DNA of 64,000 nt from JBFMAI01 sp040755725 (lineage in GTDB: Bacteria > Planctomycetota > Phycisphaerae > UBA1845 > Fen-1342). Below, in pieces: positions 51,182-58,623 of the stretch (its first letter is position 1; each line of letters begins with the position of its first letter). The stretch is from NCBI GenBank assembly GCA_040755725.1, contig JBFMAI010000001.1, positions 81,151 through 145,150 of the forward strand, given 5' to 3'. The notes under the pieces are model-generated. The model was not told the origin of the DNA. It did not search any database and was given only the letters and a program-made list of their open reading frames with translations. The translations under genes were made by a program, and so were the position numbers.

Positions 51182-51610
51182 CTACTCGCGGTCGGCCCCG
51201 TCGGATTGCCACGCGACGCGCGGGGCGTCACCCCAGAGGCCGTCGAGGTCGTAGTACGCCCGGTGCTCCTCGTCGAACAGGTGGACCACGACGTCCACAT
51301 AGTCGGCCAAAAGCCACGACGTGCCCCCACTGGCTTCGCGGCTGAAAGCCACCCGCCCAAGTTGGGTCGCGTGCTCATCGATGCGGTCGAGGGCGGCATG
51401 CATCTGGCGACCGGAAGTGCCCGTGCCGATCACGAAGTAGTCCGCCAGGTTGCTCAGGCCCCGTAGGTCGAGGACGGCGACCCCCTCCGTCTTCTGTTCG
51501 TCCGCGATGCGCGCCACCCCGATGGCGAACTCGCGGGCCTCGTCCACCACCTTCTTGCGGCCGCGCGGCGTGCTGCGGGTCCGGCGTTGCGTCGCACTCA
51601 TGCCTGACAT
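51182..51610 (-). CDS. rsfS: ribosomal silencing factor RsfS
   Basis: A 142-residue protein that binds ribosomal protein uL14 on the 50S subunit and blocks subunit joining under starvation. The core domain shows ARIADEQKTEGVAVLDLRGL, SNLADYFVIGTGTSGRQMHAAL, ASGGTSWLLADYVDVVVHLF and EEHRAYYDLDGLWGDAPR, which are family blocks. A basic Arg-rich N-terminus of about 20 residues precedes it. ATG 51610 or 51601 could start it; the frame to 51772 lies in non-coding sequence. nadD, which often precedes rsfS, is not here. It is divergent from rpmB. Confidence 0.88.
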   Translation of the reverse strand: MSGMSATQRRTRSTPRGRKKVVDEAREFAIGVARIADEQKTEGVAVLDLRGLSNLADYFVIGTGTSGRQMHAALDRIDEHATQLGRVAFSREASGGTSWLLADYVDVVVHLFDEEHRAYYDLDGLWGDAPRVAWQSDGADRE

Positions 51611-51866
51611 TCTAACGGCCCGGCGGGGATAACCGCCAAGGCGCAAAGGCCGGCGGCGCGGTCGCTGGCCGTGGTGCGAAGCGGCCGCGCAGGTCGGCGC
51701 GCGGCGGGGCGTCTCGCGCGAGCCCCCGGACGGCCCCGCCGGCGGTCCCTGGCGGTCGAGGCTCGGCAGCACCTTGACGCGGGTCGATCAGGGCGATATT
51801 GTGGAGGGCTCGCGTCAGGGCGGGCAGCCCCGGACGCGGCCGGGCCCAGCGGCCCACGAGGACGTC

Positions 51867-52145
51867 ATGGCGCGCAAGTGCTTTTTTACCGGCAAGAAGA
51901 CGATCGCCGGCCGCTCGATCTCCCGGCGCGGGAAGGCCAAGTACCTGGGGGGCGTCGGTCGCAAGGTCACCGGCATCAGCAAGCGGAAGTTCAAGCCGAA
52001 CATCCAAAAGGTGCGGGCCGTCGTCGATGGGCGCGTCATGCGGATTCGCGTGAGCGCCAAGGCGATCCGCATGGGGTACATCGTCAAGCCGCCGAAACGC
52101 GAATACCACCCCGCACCGGCGCCGGAGCCGGCAGAAGCCGTCTAG
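51867..52145 (+). CDS. rpmB: 50S ribosomal protein L28
   Basis: A 92-residue large-subunit ribosomal protein (bL28). ARKCFFTGKKTIAGRSISR is the N-terminal opening and KVTGISKRKFKPNIQKVRAV and RMRIRVSAKAIRMG-like sequence are the core. Only one zinc-type Cys remains (Cys5); the usual CxxC pair is absent, as in many C-minus L28. The C-terminal tail is Pro/Ala/Glu-rich. ATG 51867 has GAGGACG upstream. rpmG (L33) is not next to it. It lies 256 bases from rsfS, divergently. Confidence 0.9.
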   Translation: MARKCFFTGKKTIAGRSISRRGKAKYLGGVGRKVTGISKRKFKPNIQKVRAVVDGRVMRIRVSAKAIRMGYIVKPPKREYHPAPAPEPAEAV

Positions 52146-52237
52146 CCCCCGCTAACAGAGCGCGCCGCGCGAATGGCGCACGCTTGACCCCGTCCTCGCG
52201 TGCGGGGTTCCGGTAGAGGTTCCGTGTCCTTGGGGGG

Positions 52238-52300
52238 CTTCTCTGCCGCGACTCCCCAGTCCCGGCGCGCCGGGGTCGCCCTTCCGGGTCGTACGATCCC
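52238..52300. repeat. partial family 1 repeat (copy H)
   Basis: CCCAGTCCCGGCGCGCCGGG followed by GTCGCCCTTCC and TCGTACGATCCCGCG. This is the right half of the family 1 unit. It lies between rpmB and the permease gene. Confidence 0.5.
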
Positions 52301-52337
52301 GCGCCGCCCTGCGGACCGTGGCCGCGGGGTGGCCGCA

Positions 52338-54176
52338 TCAGGCGTGGATCAGCAGGGTGGACTCCGCGGGCAGATTGTCCGCCACGCCGGAGATCACGTC
52401 CCCCCGCAGGGCCCGCAGCACGGCCGCTCGGCGGGAGACGCCGAGCATGACGACATCGACGGCGTAGGTGGCCGAGAAGTCGAGGATGGCGTCCGCGGGC
52501 GTGCGGCTGACGCAGTAGATCGGCTGCAGTGGGACGCGGTACTGGCGCGCGAGGCTCTCGGCGTGCTGGAACAACGCCAACGCCTCCCGGTCCTCCTGCG
52601 GAGTCATCGGCGAGGCCTGCCCCGGAAAAAGCACCGCCAGATCGCGGACAAACAGCACGAAGATGTTCGCGTCCCGCCGCCGCGCTTCGTCGAACGCGAA
52701 TTGCAGCAACCGCAGGTTGCGCCCGCGGCTGGCCACCAGCAGCCGGGGCTTGGCCGGATCGAAGGGCAGCAGCTCGCCCTCGGCCCTGGCGACCGGGGCC
52801 GGCCCCGCCGGCGTGACCGGCCGCGGGACGCGGACCGGAACACGCCGGGCTACGAAGCGCAGTGCCAAGCCGAAGACCAACATCACGGTGATGAAGATCA
52901 AAGCGGGGCGGTTGGTGAACGCGATCGTCAACCAAATCGCCAACAGCAGCCCGGAGATCGTCGCCAAGCCCCAGCGCTCCCACCATCGAACGACCAGATT
53001 CAGATTGACCGCGCAGGAACCCAGGTTGATGACGATCGCGCCGACCACGCCGATGGCGTAGAACTTGGCCAGCGTTTGCAGCGTCCCAGCCCCCAGGTTG
53101 GCGCAGACCCCGGTGACGCCCGCGGCCAGCGCGCACGCCGTGACCAGCCCAAACACCGGGACGCCGAAGGAATTGAGCCGCGCGAAGGTCTCCGGCATTT
53201 CGCGGTCGCGGCTCATGGTGTACTGGATGCTGATCATGGCGATGATGGCGGTGTTGGTGGCGGAGAGCAGCAGGAGGCCGAAGACCAGGCTGGCGAGGAC
53301 CGCGAACGTGGGGTGCACGTACTCGCGGGCCACGACCTCCAGGACGTGTTCGGTCAGCTCTAGCTCGCGCTCGATGATCTGGGCCGGGTCCTTGTCGGCG
53401 ATCACGCCGATGTCCGTCCCGCGGTACCCGTGCAGGCTGCACACCACCAGGATGAGAATCAGGTTGAACGCCACGACCTCCAGCACCACGGGCCAAATCG
53501 CCCGCTTGGCCGTGCGTTCGACGGGCGGCTTCATGATCCCCGTCATGTTCGCCACCGACTCCACGCCGGACAGCGCCAGCACGACGAAGACCAGGTTCTG
53601 CCACATGCGGGCCAGCGGCAGATCGCGCGGGGCGTGGTCCCGGAAGGCCCGCCAGCCCTCGGGGAGGTGGGGCAGCGTGATCAGGGCAAGGACGAAGGTG
53701 ATCCCGATCGCGGCCAGGGCCACCCCCAGGGCAAACTTGCCGGCCTGCCGCGGGCCGACGTAATTGAGGGCCCCGATCACGGCGATGGCAAGGATGGTGA
53801 AGGTGGGCGCCATCTCCCGGGACATCCCCAGCGGCACGCCGATGTAGATGATCGCCTCGTACGTGGAAATGGCGGCGGTCACCACGTAGTTGGACATCAG
53901 CAGGATCGCGCCCACGGCCCCGAGCGTGGGATGGATGAGGCGGCCGGAAGAATACACGCCCCCGCCGTCGGGGTTTACCCGGCAGACCACGGTGTAGGCC
54001 CACCCCACCACGATCAGCAACGCCCCGATCGCCGCCACATACAGGGGGGCGGCCAGGCCCGCGTAGAAGACGGCCAGACCAAGGGTGTAGAGCCGGCTGG
54101 TCCCCAGGTCGCCGAACAAAAGGGGTCCGGCATGGTACCATCGCAGGTCGCGCGGGCGGTCGTGCTTGACGAGCAT
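52338..54176 (-). CDS. APC-superfamily permease with C-terminal UspA-like domain
   Basis: A 612-residue membrane protein. Residues 1-440 hold about 12 helices in APC (amino acid/polyamine/cation) order: GPLLFGDLGTSRLYTLGLAVFYAG, NPDGGGVYSSGRLIHPTLG, ALSGVESVANMTGIMK and SATNTAIIAMISIQYTMSRDREMP. The remaining 140 residues (PRLLVASRGRNLRLLQFAFDEARRRDANIFVLFVR, ending TLLIHA) are a universal-stress-protein-like domain on the cytoplasmic side, a known fusion type. The substrate is unknown. ATG 54176 is chosen; a further start at 54237 would add signal-like residues. The gene is divergent from the dehydrogenase at 54364, with a gap of 187 bases. Confidence 0.8.
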   Translation of the reverse strand: MLVKHDRPRDLRWYHAGPLLFGDLGTSRLYTLGLAVFYAGLAAPLYVAAIGALLIVVGWAYTVVCRVNPDGGGVYSSGRLIHPTLGAVGAILLMSNYVVTAAISTYEAIIYIGVPLGMSREMAPTFTILAIAVIGALNYVGPRQAGKFALGVALAAIGITFVLALITLPHLPEGWRAFRDHAPRDLPLARMWQNLVFVVLALSGVESVANMTGIMKPPVERTAKRAIWPVVLEVVAFNLILILVVCSLHGYRGTDIGVIADKDPAQIIERELELTEHVLEVVAREYVHPTFAVLASLVFGLLLLSATNTAIIAMISIQYTMSRDREMPETFARLNSFGVPVFGLVTACALAAGVTGVCANLGAGTLQTLAKFYAIGVVGAIVINLGSCAVNLNLVVRWWERWGLATISGLLLAIWLTIAFTNRPALIFITVMLVFGLALRFVARRVPVRVPRPVTPAGPAPVARAEGELLPFDPAKPRLLVASRGRNLRLLQFAFDEARRRDANIFVLFVRDLAVLFPGQASPMTPQEDREALALFQHAESLARQYRVPLQPIYCVSRTPADAILDFSATYAVDVVMLGVSRRAAVLRALRGDVISGVADNLPAESTLLIHA

Positions 54177-54363
54177 GGGCGATGCCCCGTACCGACCCGC
54201 CGCGCACGCCGCCGCGAGTCCGGCAAATCGTCGCATGATAGGCGGCGGGGCGGGGGTGAACAACGGCGGCGGCGGGGAAGCGCGCCCGGAGCGATTGAGA
54301 AACGTCGGCGTTGCGCGTCTAATGGGAGGGACCGGCCAGGAAGTTCGGCAGGAGACGGTGGCC

Positions 54364-55560
54364 ATGAAGATCGTCGTGGCGTGCGAGATGCCGGAATCGG
54401 CGATTGACGACCTGCGGGGCTTGGCTACGGAACTGGACTACGTACCGGGCGTTAACCCCGCGCAACTCCGCGACCACTTGGCCGGGGCGGGGGTGCTGGT
54501 GGTGGCCGGCACGCGCGTCTCTCCCGAGATGATTCAGCGGGCGGCAGCCCTCCAGTTAATCGTACACGCCGGCAGCGGCCCGGGCGACGTCGCCATCGAG
54601 GAAGCCTCAACGCAGGGGGTTTTTGTCGCCCACTGCCCGGACCGGCACGCGGCGGCGGTCGCCGAGCTGGCGCTGGGCCTGCTGCTGGCGCTGGACCGAC
54701 GGATCGTCGATCACACCGTGGCGTTGCGCGAAGGGCGTTGGGTGCGGGCCGAGGCGGCGGACGCGCGCGGTCTGGCCGGCCGGGCCTTAGGGATACTCGG
54801 ATACGGAGTTACCGGCCGCGAGGTGGCCCACCGAGCGCGGGCGTTCGCGCTGCGGGTACTGGCGTGGACCCCGCGGGGACCCACCGAGGCGGCCGCGGAC
54901 GACGGCGTCACCTGGTGCCATTGGCCGCGCGAGCTGGCGCGCCAGAGCGATATGGTCACCGTTTTGGCGGTCGAGCCCCCCGGCGAGGTGCTCGTCGACG
55001 CGGAGTTCCTTCAGAGCCTGCCGATCGGTGCCAGTCTGGTTCACCTGGGACACCCCGGGGCGGTGGATGAAGCGGCACTGATGGCCGCTGTCGAGAAGCG
55101 CCGCCTGCGCGTGGCCGTGGACACCTTCGGAACGGAGCCAACCGGCGAGAGCGGCCGATTTCGCAGCCGGCTGTGTGAGCTGCCCGGCGTGGTGGTCACT
55201 CCGCGGATCGCCACGCTGACGGCCCAGGCCCGCGCCGCCACCGCCGACGAGGTCGTGCGCGTCGTGCGGGCCTTCGTGGTCAGCGGTGAGGTGCGGCACT
55301 GCCTGAATCTGTGCGAGCGCAGTCCGGCGACGTGGCAGCTCGTGTTGCGGGTGCGGGACCAGGTGGGGGTAATGGCGGCGGTCCTGGAGGCCGTGCGGGC
55401 CGACGGCATCAACGCCCAGGAGATCAGCAGCCGGGTCTTCACCGGGGCCAAGGCCGCCTGGTGTACGATCTCCCTGGACGAACGGCCCAGCACCGAGGCG
55501 TTGGAAGCCATCCGGGCGCTTCCCGATGTGCTTCACCTGGAACTGCGGGCGGTGGTCTGA
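54364..55560 (+). CDS. D-2-hydroxyacid dehydrogenase homologue with replaced active-site residues and ACT domain
   Basis: A 398-residue protein of the phosphoglycerate dehydrogenase (SerA) family. Residues 1-300 give the catalytic and NAD-binding domains: VVAGTRVSPEMIQRAAALQLIVHAGSGPGDVAI, GRALGILGYGVTGREVA (GxGxxG), and AVDTFGTEP. Residues 322-398 form an ACT domain (VLRVRDQVGVMAAVLEAVRADGINAQE). The usual catalytic Arg in NxARG is His230 here (VHLGHPGAVDE) and the catalytic His of the TPHxG motif is Arg281 (VVTPRIAT). Without both, ordinary 2-hydroxyacid dehydrogenation should fail. It may be a sensor or have an altered reaction. ATG 54364 has GGAG at 12 bases. It is divergent from the permease. 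Confidence 0.75.
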   Translation: MKIVVACEMPESAIDDLRGLATELDYVPGVNPAQLRDHLAGAGVLVVAGTRVSPEMIQRAAALQLIVHAGSGPGDVAIEEASTQGVFVAHCPDRHAAAVAELALGLLLALDRRIVDHTVALREGRWVRAEAADARGLAGRALGILGYGVTGREVAHRARAFALRVLAWTPRGPTEAAADDGVTWCHWPRELARQSDMVTVLAVEPPGEVLVDAEFLQSLPIGASLVHLGHPGAVDEAALMAAVEKRRLRVAVDTFGTEPTGESGRFRSRLCELPGVVVTPRIATLTAQARAATADEVVRVVRAFVVSGEVRHCLNLCERSPATWQLVLRVRDQVGVMAAVLEAVRADGINAQEISSRVFTGAKAAWCTISLDERPSTEALEAIRALPDVLHLELRAVV

Positions 55561-55635
55561 TACCCTGTGGGGCCGCGGTGGATTCCGGCTAACGCAGGTG
55601 GAACCCATCGCCGCTGGACCGGTATAAAGAAGCGG

Positions 55636-56769
55636 ATGTCTATGTCGCCAACGAGGTCGGGCCGATGCGGGCACCGCGCGCGGTGGCCCGCCATCGCGTT
55701 GTTCGCGCTGACCGCCTGGACCGGGGCGGCCCAGGAAGCGGACCCGCCGCCGGAGTCCCTGCGGGCCGACGTTGTGGCCGTTCGGCCGATGTTCACGACG
55801 GACCGTGAGATCCGGCTGCGGTTCACCCTGATTAACACGTCCGACGAACCGGTCACGCTGCCCGGTGCCGGTGGCGCCACAGCGAAAGAGGGCGCGGCGC
55901 TGCCGCTCGCCTTCGTGTTGGGAATTGACCAGCCATTGCTGAGCGTGATCTACGAGGACGAGGCGCCGAAGCCGGTGCCGGTAATCCCGCCGACGGATGA
56001 GAACCCCGGTGCGCCTGCGTCGCCGCCGTTGCGCCTCGCCCCACGCGGCGTTCTGGGGTTGGAGCTTGATCTGACCGCGTATCACGCCGCCTGCCGATAT
56101 CCGGGGGTGTATCGCGTGGAGTGGCGAGCGTTGGACGGGCGGGTACCGGCGGCGACGGCGACGTTCCGCGTCGAGTCACGACGTGACGCCATTTTGGTCA
56201 CCGATTACGGGAAAGTTAGCTTCGAGCTGGACTACGAACGGGCGCCGCTGAACGTCGCCAATTTCCTGGAGCTGGCCCGCGACGGGTTCTACGAGGGCAA
56301 GGTGCTCCACCGGATCATCCCGGGCTTCGTCATTCAGGGCGGCTGCCCCAAGGGAGACGGAACCGGCATCCGCCCGGACGGCCGCCTGGTGCCGGCGGAG
56401 TTTCACCCGGAAATCCCCGTCGAAGCGGGAACGCTGCTGATGGCCCGCAAGCCCCGCGACCCCAACTCGGCGAGCTGTCAGTTCTTCATCGCGCTGGCCC
56501 GGCTACCGAATCTCGACGGCCAGGCCACTGTGCTGGGGTTCGCCGGCGACGACGAGAGCTTGCGCACGCTGCAAAAACTCGCCGCCGTCCCGTGCGACGC
56601 CAACTATCGCCCGCTGGCCCCGGTGACGATCCGCTCGATCAACCTGGTGGATGCGGAACAAAACCGCGCGCGACGACTGGAGTTGCGGCGCCCCGCCGAA
56701 CCCTCGAGCTCCAGACCGCCCCCGACGGCGGAGCCCGTCGCGTCGCCGCAACCGACGCCGGCCCCCTGA
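55636..56769 (+). CDS. secreted cyclophilin-type peptidyl-prolyl cis-trans isomerase
   Basis: A 377-residue exported protein. A signal lies at residues 14-35 (WPAIALFALTAWTGAAQ). Residues 40-195 form a beta-rich N-terminal domain of unknown role. Residues 200-355 are the cyclophilin domain: GKVSFELDYERAPLNVANFLELA, FYEGKVLHRIIPGFVIQGGCPKGDG with the catalytic-type Arg and Phe/Gln pair, LLMARKPRDPNSASCQFFIAL. GTL-LLMA and the later NLDGQATVLG are standard. A Pro-rich tail of about 20 residues ends it. ATG 55636 is chosen because the signal follows directly. It overlaps nothing and converges on the CBS gene, with 13 bases between. Confidence 0.85.
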   Translation: MSMSPTRSGRCGHRARWPAIALFALTAWTGAAQEADPPPESLRADVVAVRPMFTTDREIRLRFTLINTSDEPVTLPGAGGATAKEGAALPLAFVLGIDQPLLSVIYEDEAPKPVPVIPPTDENPGAPASPPLRLAPRGVLGLELDLTAYHAACRYPGVYRVEWRALDGRVPAATATFRVESRRDAILVTDYGKVSFELDYERAPLNVANFLELARDGFYEGKVLHRIIPGFVIQGGCPKGDGTGIRPDGRLVPAEFHPEIPVEAGTLLMARKPRDPNSASCQFFIALARLPNLDGQATVLGFAGDDESLRTLQKLAAVPCDANYRPLAPVTIRSINLVDAEQNRARRLELRRPAEPSSSRPPPTAEPVASPQPTPAP

Positions 56770-56782
56770 CGGATACGCCGCG

Positions 56783-57220
56783 TCAACTCCACGGCCCCAT
56801 CAAGTACTCGTAGAGATACTGAATCGTGGCCACTTGATCGGCCTCCGCGGCTTCGAGCAGGTCGCCGATCGAGATCATGCCGACCAGCCGCTTGTCTTGC
56901 ACGACGGGCAGGTGGCGCAGGCGGCGATGGCGCATGACGGTGCGGCACTCTTCGCGCGTGGTCTGCGGCGAGCAGCAGGCCACGGGGGAGGTCATGACGT
57001 CCTTGACCAGGGTGTGGGCGGGGTCGCGGCGGGCCGCGACAACGCGGCAGAGGATGTCCCGCTCGGTGAAGATGCCCACCACCGCGTCACCGCGCGTGAC
57101 GACGACCGCCCCGATGCGGTGCTCGTTCATGAGGGCGGCGGCCTCCACGACGGTGGCGTTTTCGGCAACGCTGACGACGCGCCGGCCCTTCTTATCCAGA
57201 ATGTCTTGCACCGAGGACAT
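56783..57220 (-). CDS. CBS-domain protein
   Basis: A 145-residue protein made of two CBS domains. First: RVVSVAENATVVEAAALMNEHRIGAVVV, GIFTERDIL. Second: DVMTSPVACCSPQTTREECRTVMRHRRLRHLPVV, GMISIGDLL. Such pairs bind adenine nucleotides and sense energy state. GIFTERD and GMISIGD carry the ligand-contact Asp of each domain. ATG 57220 has AAAGGAGG 5 bases upstream. The gene stands alone and faces the cyclophilin gene. Partner enzyme or channel unknown. Confidence 0.9.
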   Translation of the reverse strand: MSSVQDILDKKGRRVVSVAENATVVEAAALMNEHRIGAVVVTRGDAVVGIFTERDILCRVVAARRDPAHTLVKDVMTSPVACCSPQTTREECRTVMRHRRLRHLPVVQDKRLVGMISIGDLLEAAEADQVATIQYLYEYLMGPWS

Positions 57221-57343
57221 GCCTCCTCCTTTCACGCGTTGGACCGGGAACGATCCGGGCGGACTTCGGCCACGAGGAGTCTAGCACGCCCACACCCGTT
57301 CGGCCAATGTCGATCCGAGGCCGGCATTCCAGCGTGGCCGAAT

Positions 57344-57462
57344 GAGTATTCACGGCCGTGCGACATGGGAGGGCGATCCCGGCGCGCCGGAACTGCCGAG
57401 CTGCGGCTCGCCGGGCAGCTCGCCCTCCCCGCTGACGTCTCATGATCCTGAATACCCGTTTA
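57344..57462. repeat. interspersed palindromic repeat, family 1, copy I
   Basis: Left flank GAGTATTCACGGCCGTGCGACA, core GGGAGGGCGATCCCGGCGCG to CTCGCCCTCCCC, right flank TCATGATCCTGAATACCCGTTTAG. The flanks are inverted relatives (GAGTATTCAcgg / CCTGAATACCC). This is the clearest full-length copy with terminal inverted repeats. Confidence 0.75.
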
Positions 57463-57960
57463 GCGGCGGGAGAATGTGTAGTGGCGTTGGCGGCGCCGCC
57501 AGAGCCCGGGCACTCCGACGAGCAGCGCCGCCAGCAGGGCCGCGACGACGGCGGTGAGCAGGGATTGGCCGAGCAGCGTCGGCCACGACAGGGCGGCGTC
57601 CTGCATGAACCGCGCGTGAAGCAGGATCAGGAGTTGCGCGGGCCATGCCACGACGAAGGCAATCAAGGCCCGCACCCACCACAGCTCGCGGTTGACCACG
57701 TCCCGCAGCCGTCCCAGGGCCATCACCGCCAGCCCCAGCGCCAGCGCGTGCAACCCCAGCGGGCCGCTGCTCCCGATGTCCTGCGCCAGCCCGGTGATCC
57801 ACCCGGCCAGACGTGCGTCCGGCGGCGAACTTGCCAGCCCGCACACGAGAGCCAGTGTGAGTAGCAGGTCCAAAGCCGGCAGTGCCCAGGCGGGCACGAC
57901 GGCCGTCTGGAGCACATAGGTGAGGATCAGAACCAGCGCGAACAAGCCCCAGGGCATCAT
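57460..57960 (-). CDS. MreD-like small membrane protein
   Basis: A 166-residue protein with about five hydrophobic helices (GLFALVLILTYVLQTAVV, LDLLLTLALVCGLA, GLHALALGLAVMALGRLR, ALIAFVVAWPAQLLILLHA and LLTAVVAALLAALLVGVPGLW). GPLGLHALALGLAVMALGRLR resembles the conserved GxxGLHxLxxxxxGxxxGRL core of the rod-shape protein MreD, and the length fits. mreB and mreC are not in the window, so the assignment is a suggestion. ATG 57960 overlaps the stop of the upstream lipoprotein (ATGA), so the pair is co-translated. Confidence 0.55.
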   Translation of the reverse strand: MMPWGLFALVLILTYVLQTAVVPAWALPALDLLLTLALVCGLASSPPDARLAGWITGLAQDIGSSGPLGLHALALGLAVMALGRLRDVVNRELWWVRALIAFVVAWPAQLLILLHARFMQDAALSWPTLLGQSLLTAVVAALLAALLVGVPGLWRRRQRHYTFSRR

Positions 57961-58604
57961 GAGGTTCCCGGTGGTTTCCCCGGGGCGTTGGGCGGGAACG
58001 GACCGGGGGAGCTGGGGGCGGTGGACGGGACGACCGGGCGTGTCGTCGGCAGACCGGCCGGCAGCGGGACGCGAAAGCGGCTGCCCCGCCGCGCGACGAC
58101 CTGACCGTCCGGGCGGGTGAAGCTGAACAGGACCTGGATCTCGCGTCCCATCACGTCCACGTCGGGCGGCCAGCGTAGGTACAAGCCGTACGAGTACCCC
58201 ATGATCGAAGCCTGCGTGACGCGGAAACTGGCGGCCTGATATGTGTCGAACGTCCAGTCGCAGACGCGCTCGCGCTCGTACGTGCCGTCCGCCTGGTGCC
58301 GCAGGACGTACATTTCCGCCCGGATCGGGCCGCGCACAAACACCCCCTTGAACTCGCCCAGCTCCGTCTTCGGGGCGATGAAGTACACCCGCGCCGCCAG
58401 CCCAGTGATGCGACCGTCTTCGTCTCGAATCCACGGCTCGGCGGCGTAGAACTGCCGGATGGCCACAATGTCGTCCCGCAGGCCGCCGGGCGGGGCGGCG
58501 GCGTCCGGGGTGGTCACACAGCCGCCCAGTCCCGCTGCCAGCACGATCATCACCCCGCCCAACGGGCGGAAGTCGGTCGCGGTCTCGTGAAGCAGCGAAC
58601 TCAC
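57957..58604 (-). CDS. lipoprotein of unknown function
   Basis: A 215-residue protein with a lipoprotein signal (VMIVLAAGLGGCVTT). The mature domain is beta-rich (GLAARVYFIAPKTELGEFKGVFVRGPIRAEMYVL, VQVLFSFTRPDGQVV-like sequence) and ends in a Pro/Ser/Thr-rich tail (residues 175-215). I recognise no family. It lies 19 bases after the giant secretin gene and overlaps the MreD-like start, so all three are probably one operon. It might be a pilotin-like partner of the secretin, since pilotins are small lipoproteins encoded near secretins; this is an inference from position only. Confidence 0.7.
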   Translation of the reverse strand: MSSLLHETATDFRPLGGVMIVLAAGLGGCVTTPDAAAPPGGLRDDIVAIRQFYAAEPWIRDEDGRITGLAARVYFIAPKTELGEFKGVFVRGPIRAEMYVLRHQADGTYERERVCDWTFDTYQAASFRVTQASIMGYSYGLYLRWPPDVDVMGREIQVLFSFTRPDGQVVARRGSRFRVPLPAGLPTTRPVVPSTAPSSPGPFPPNAPGKPPGTS

Positions 58605-58623
58605 GTGGCGGCTCCCGGACGAT

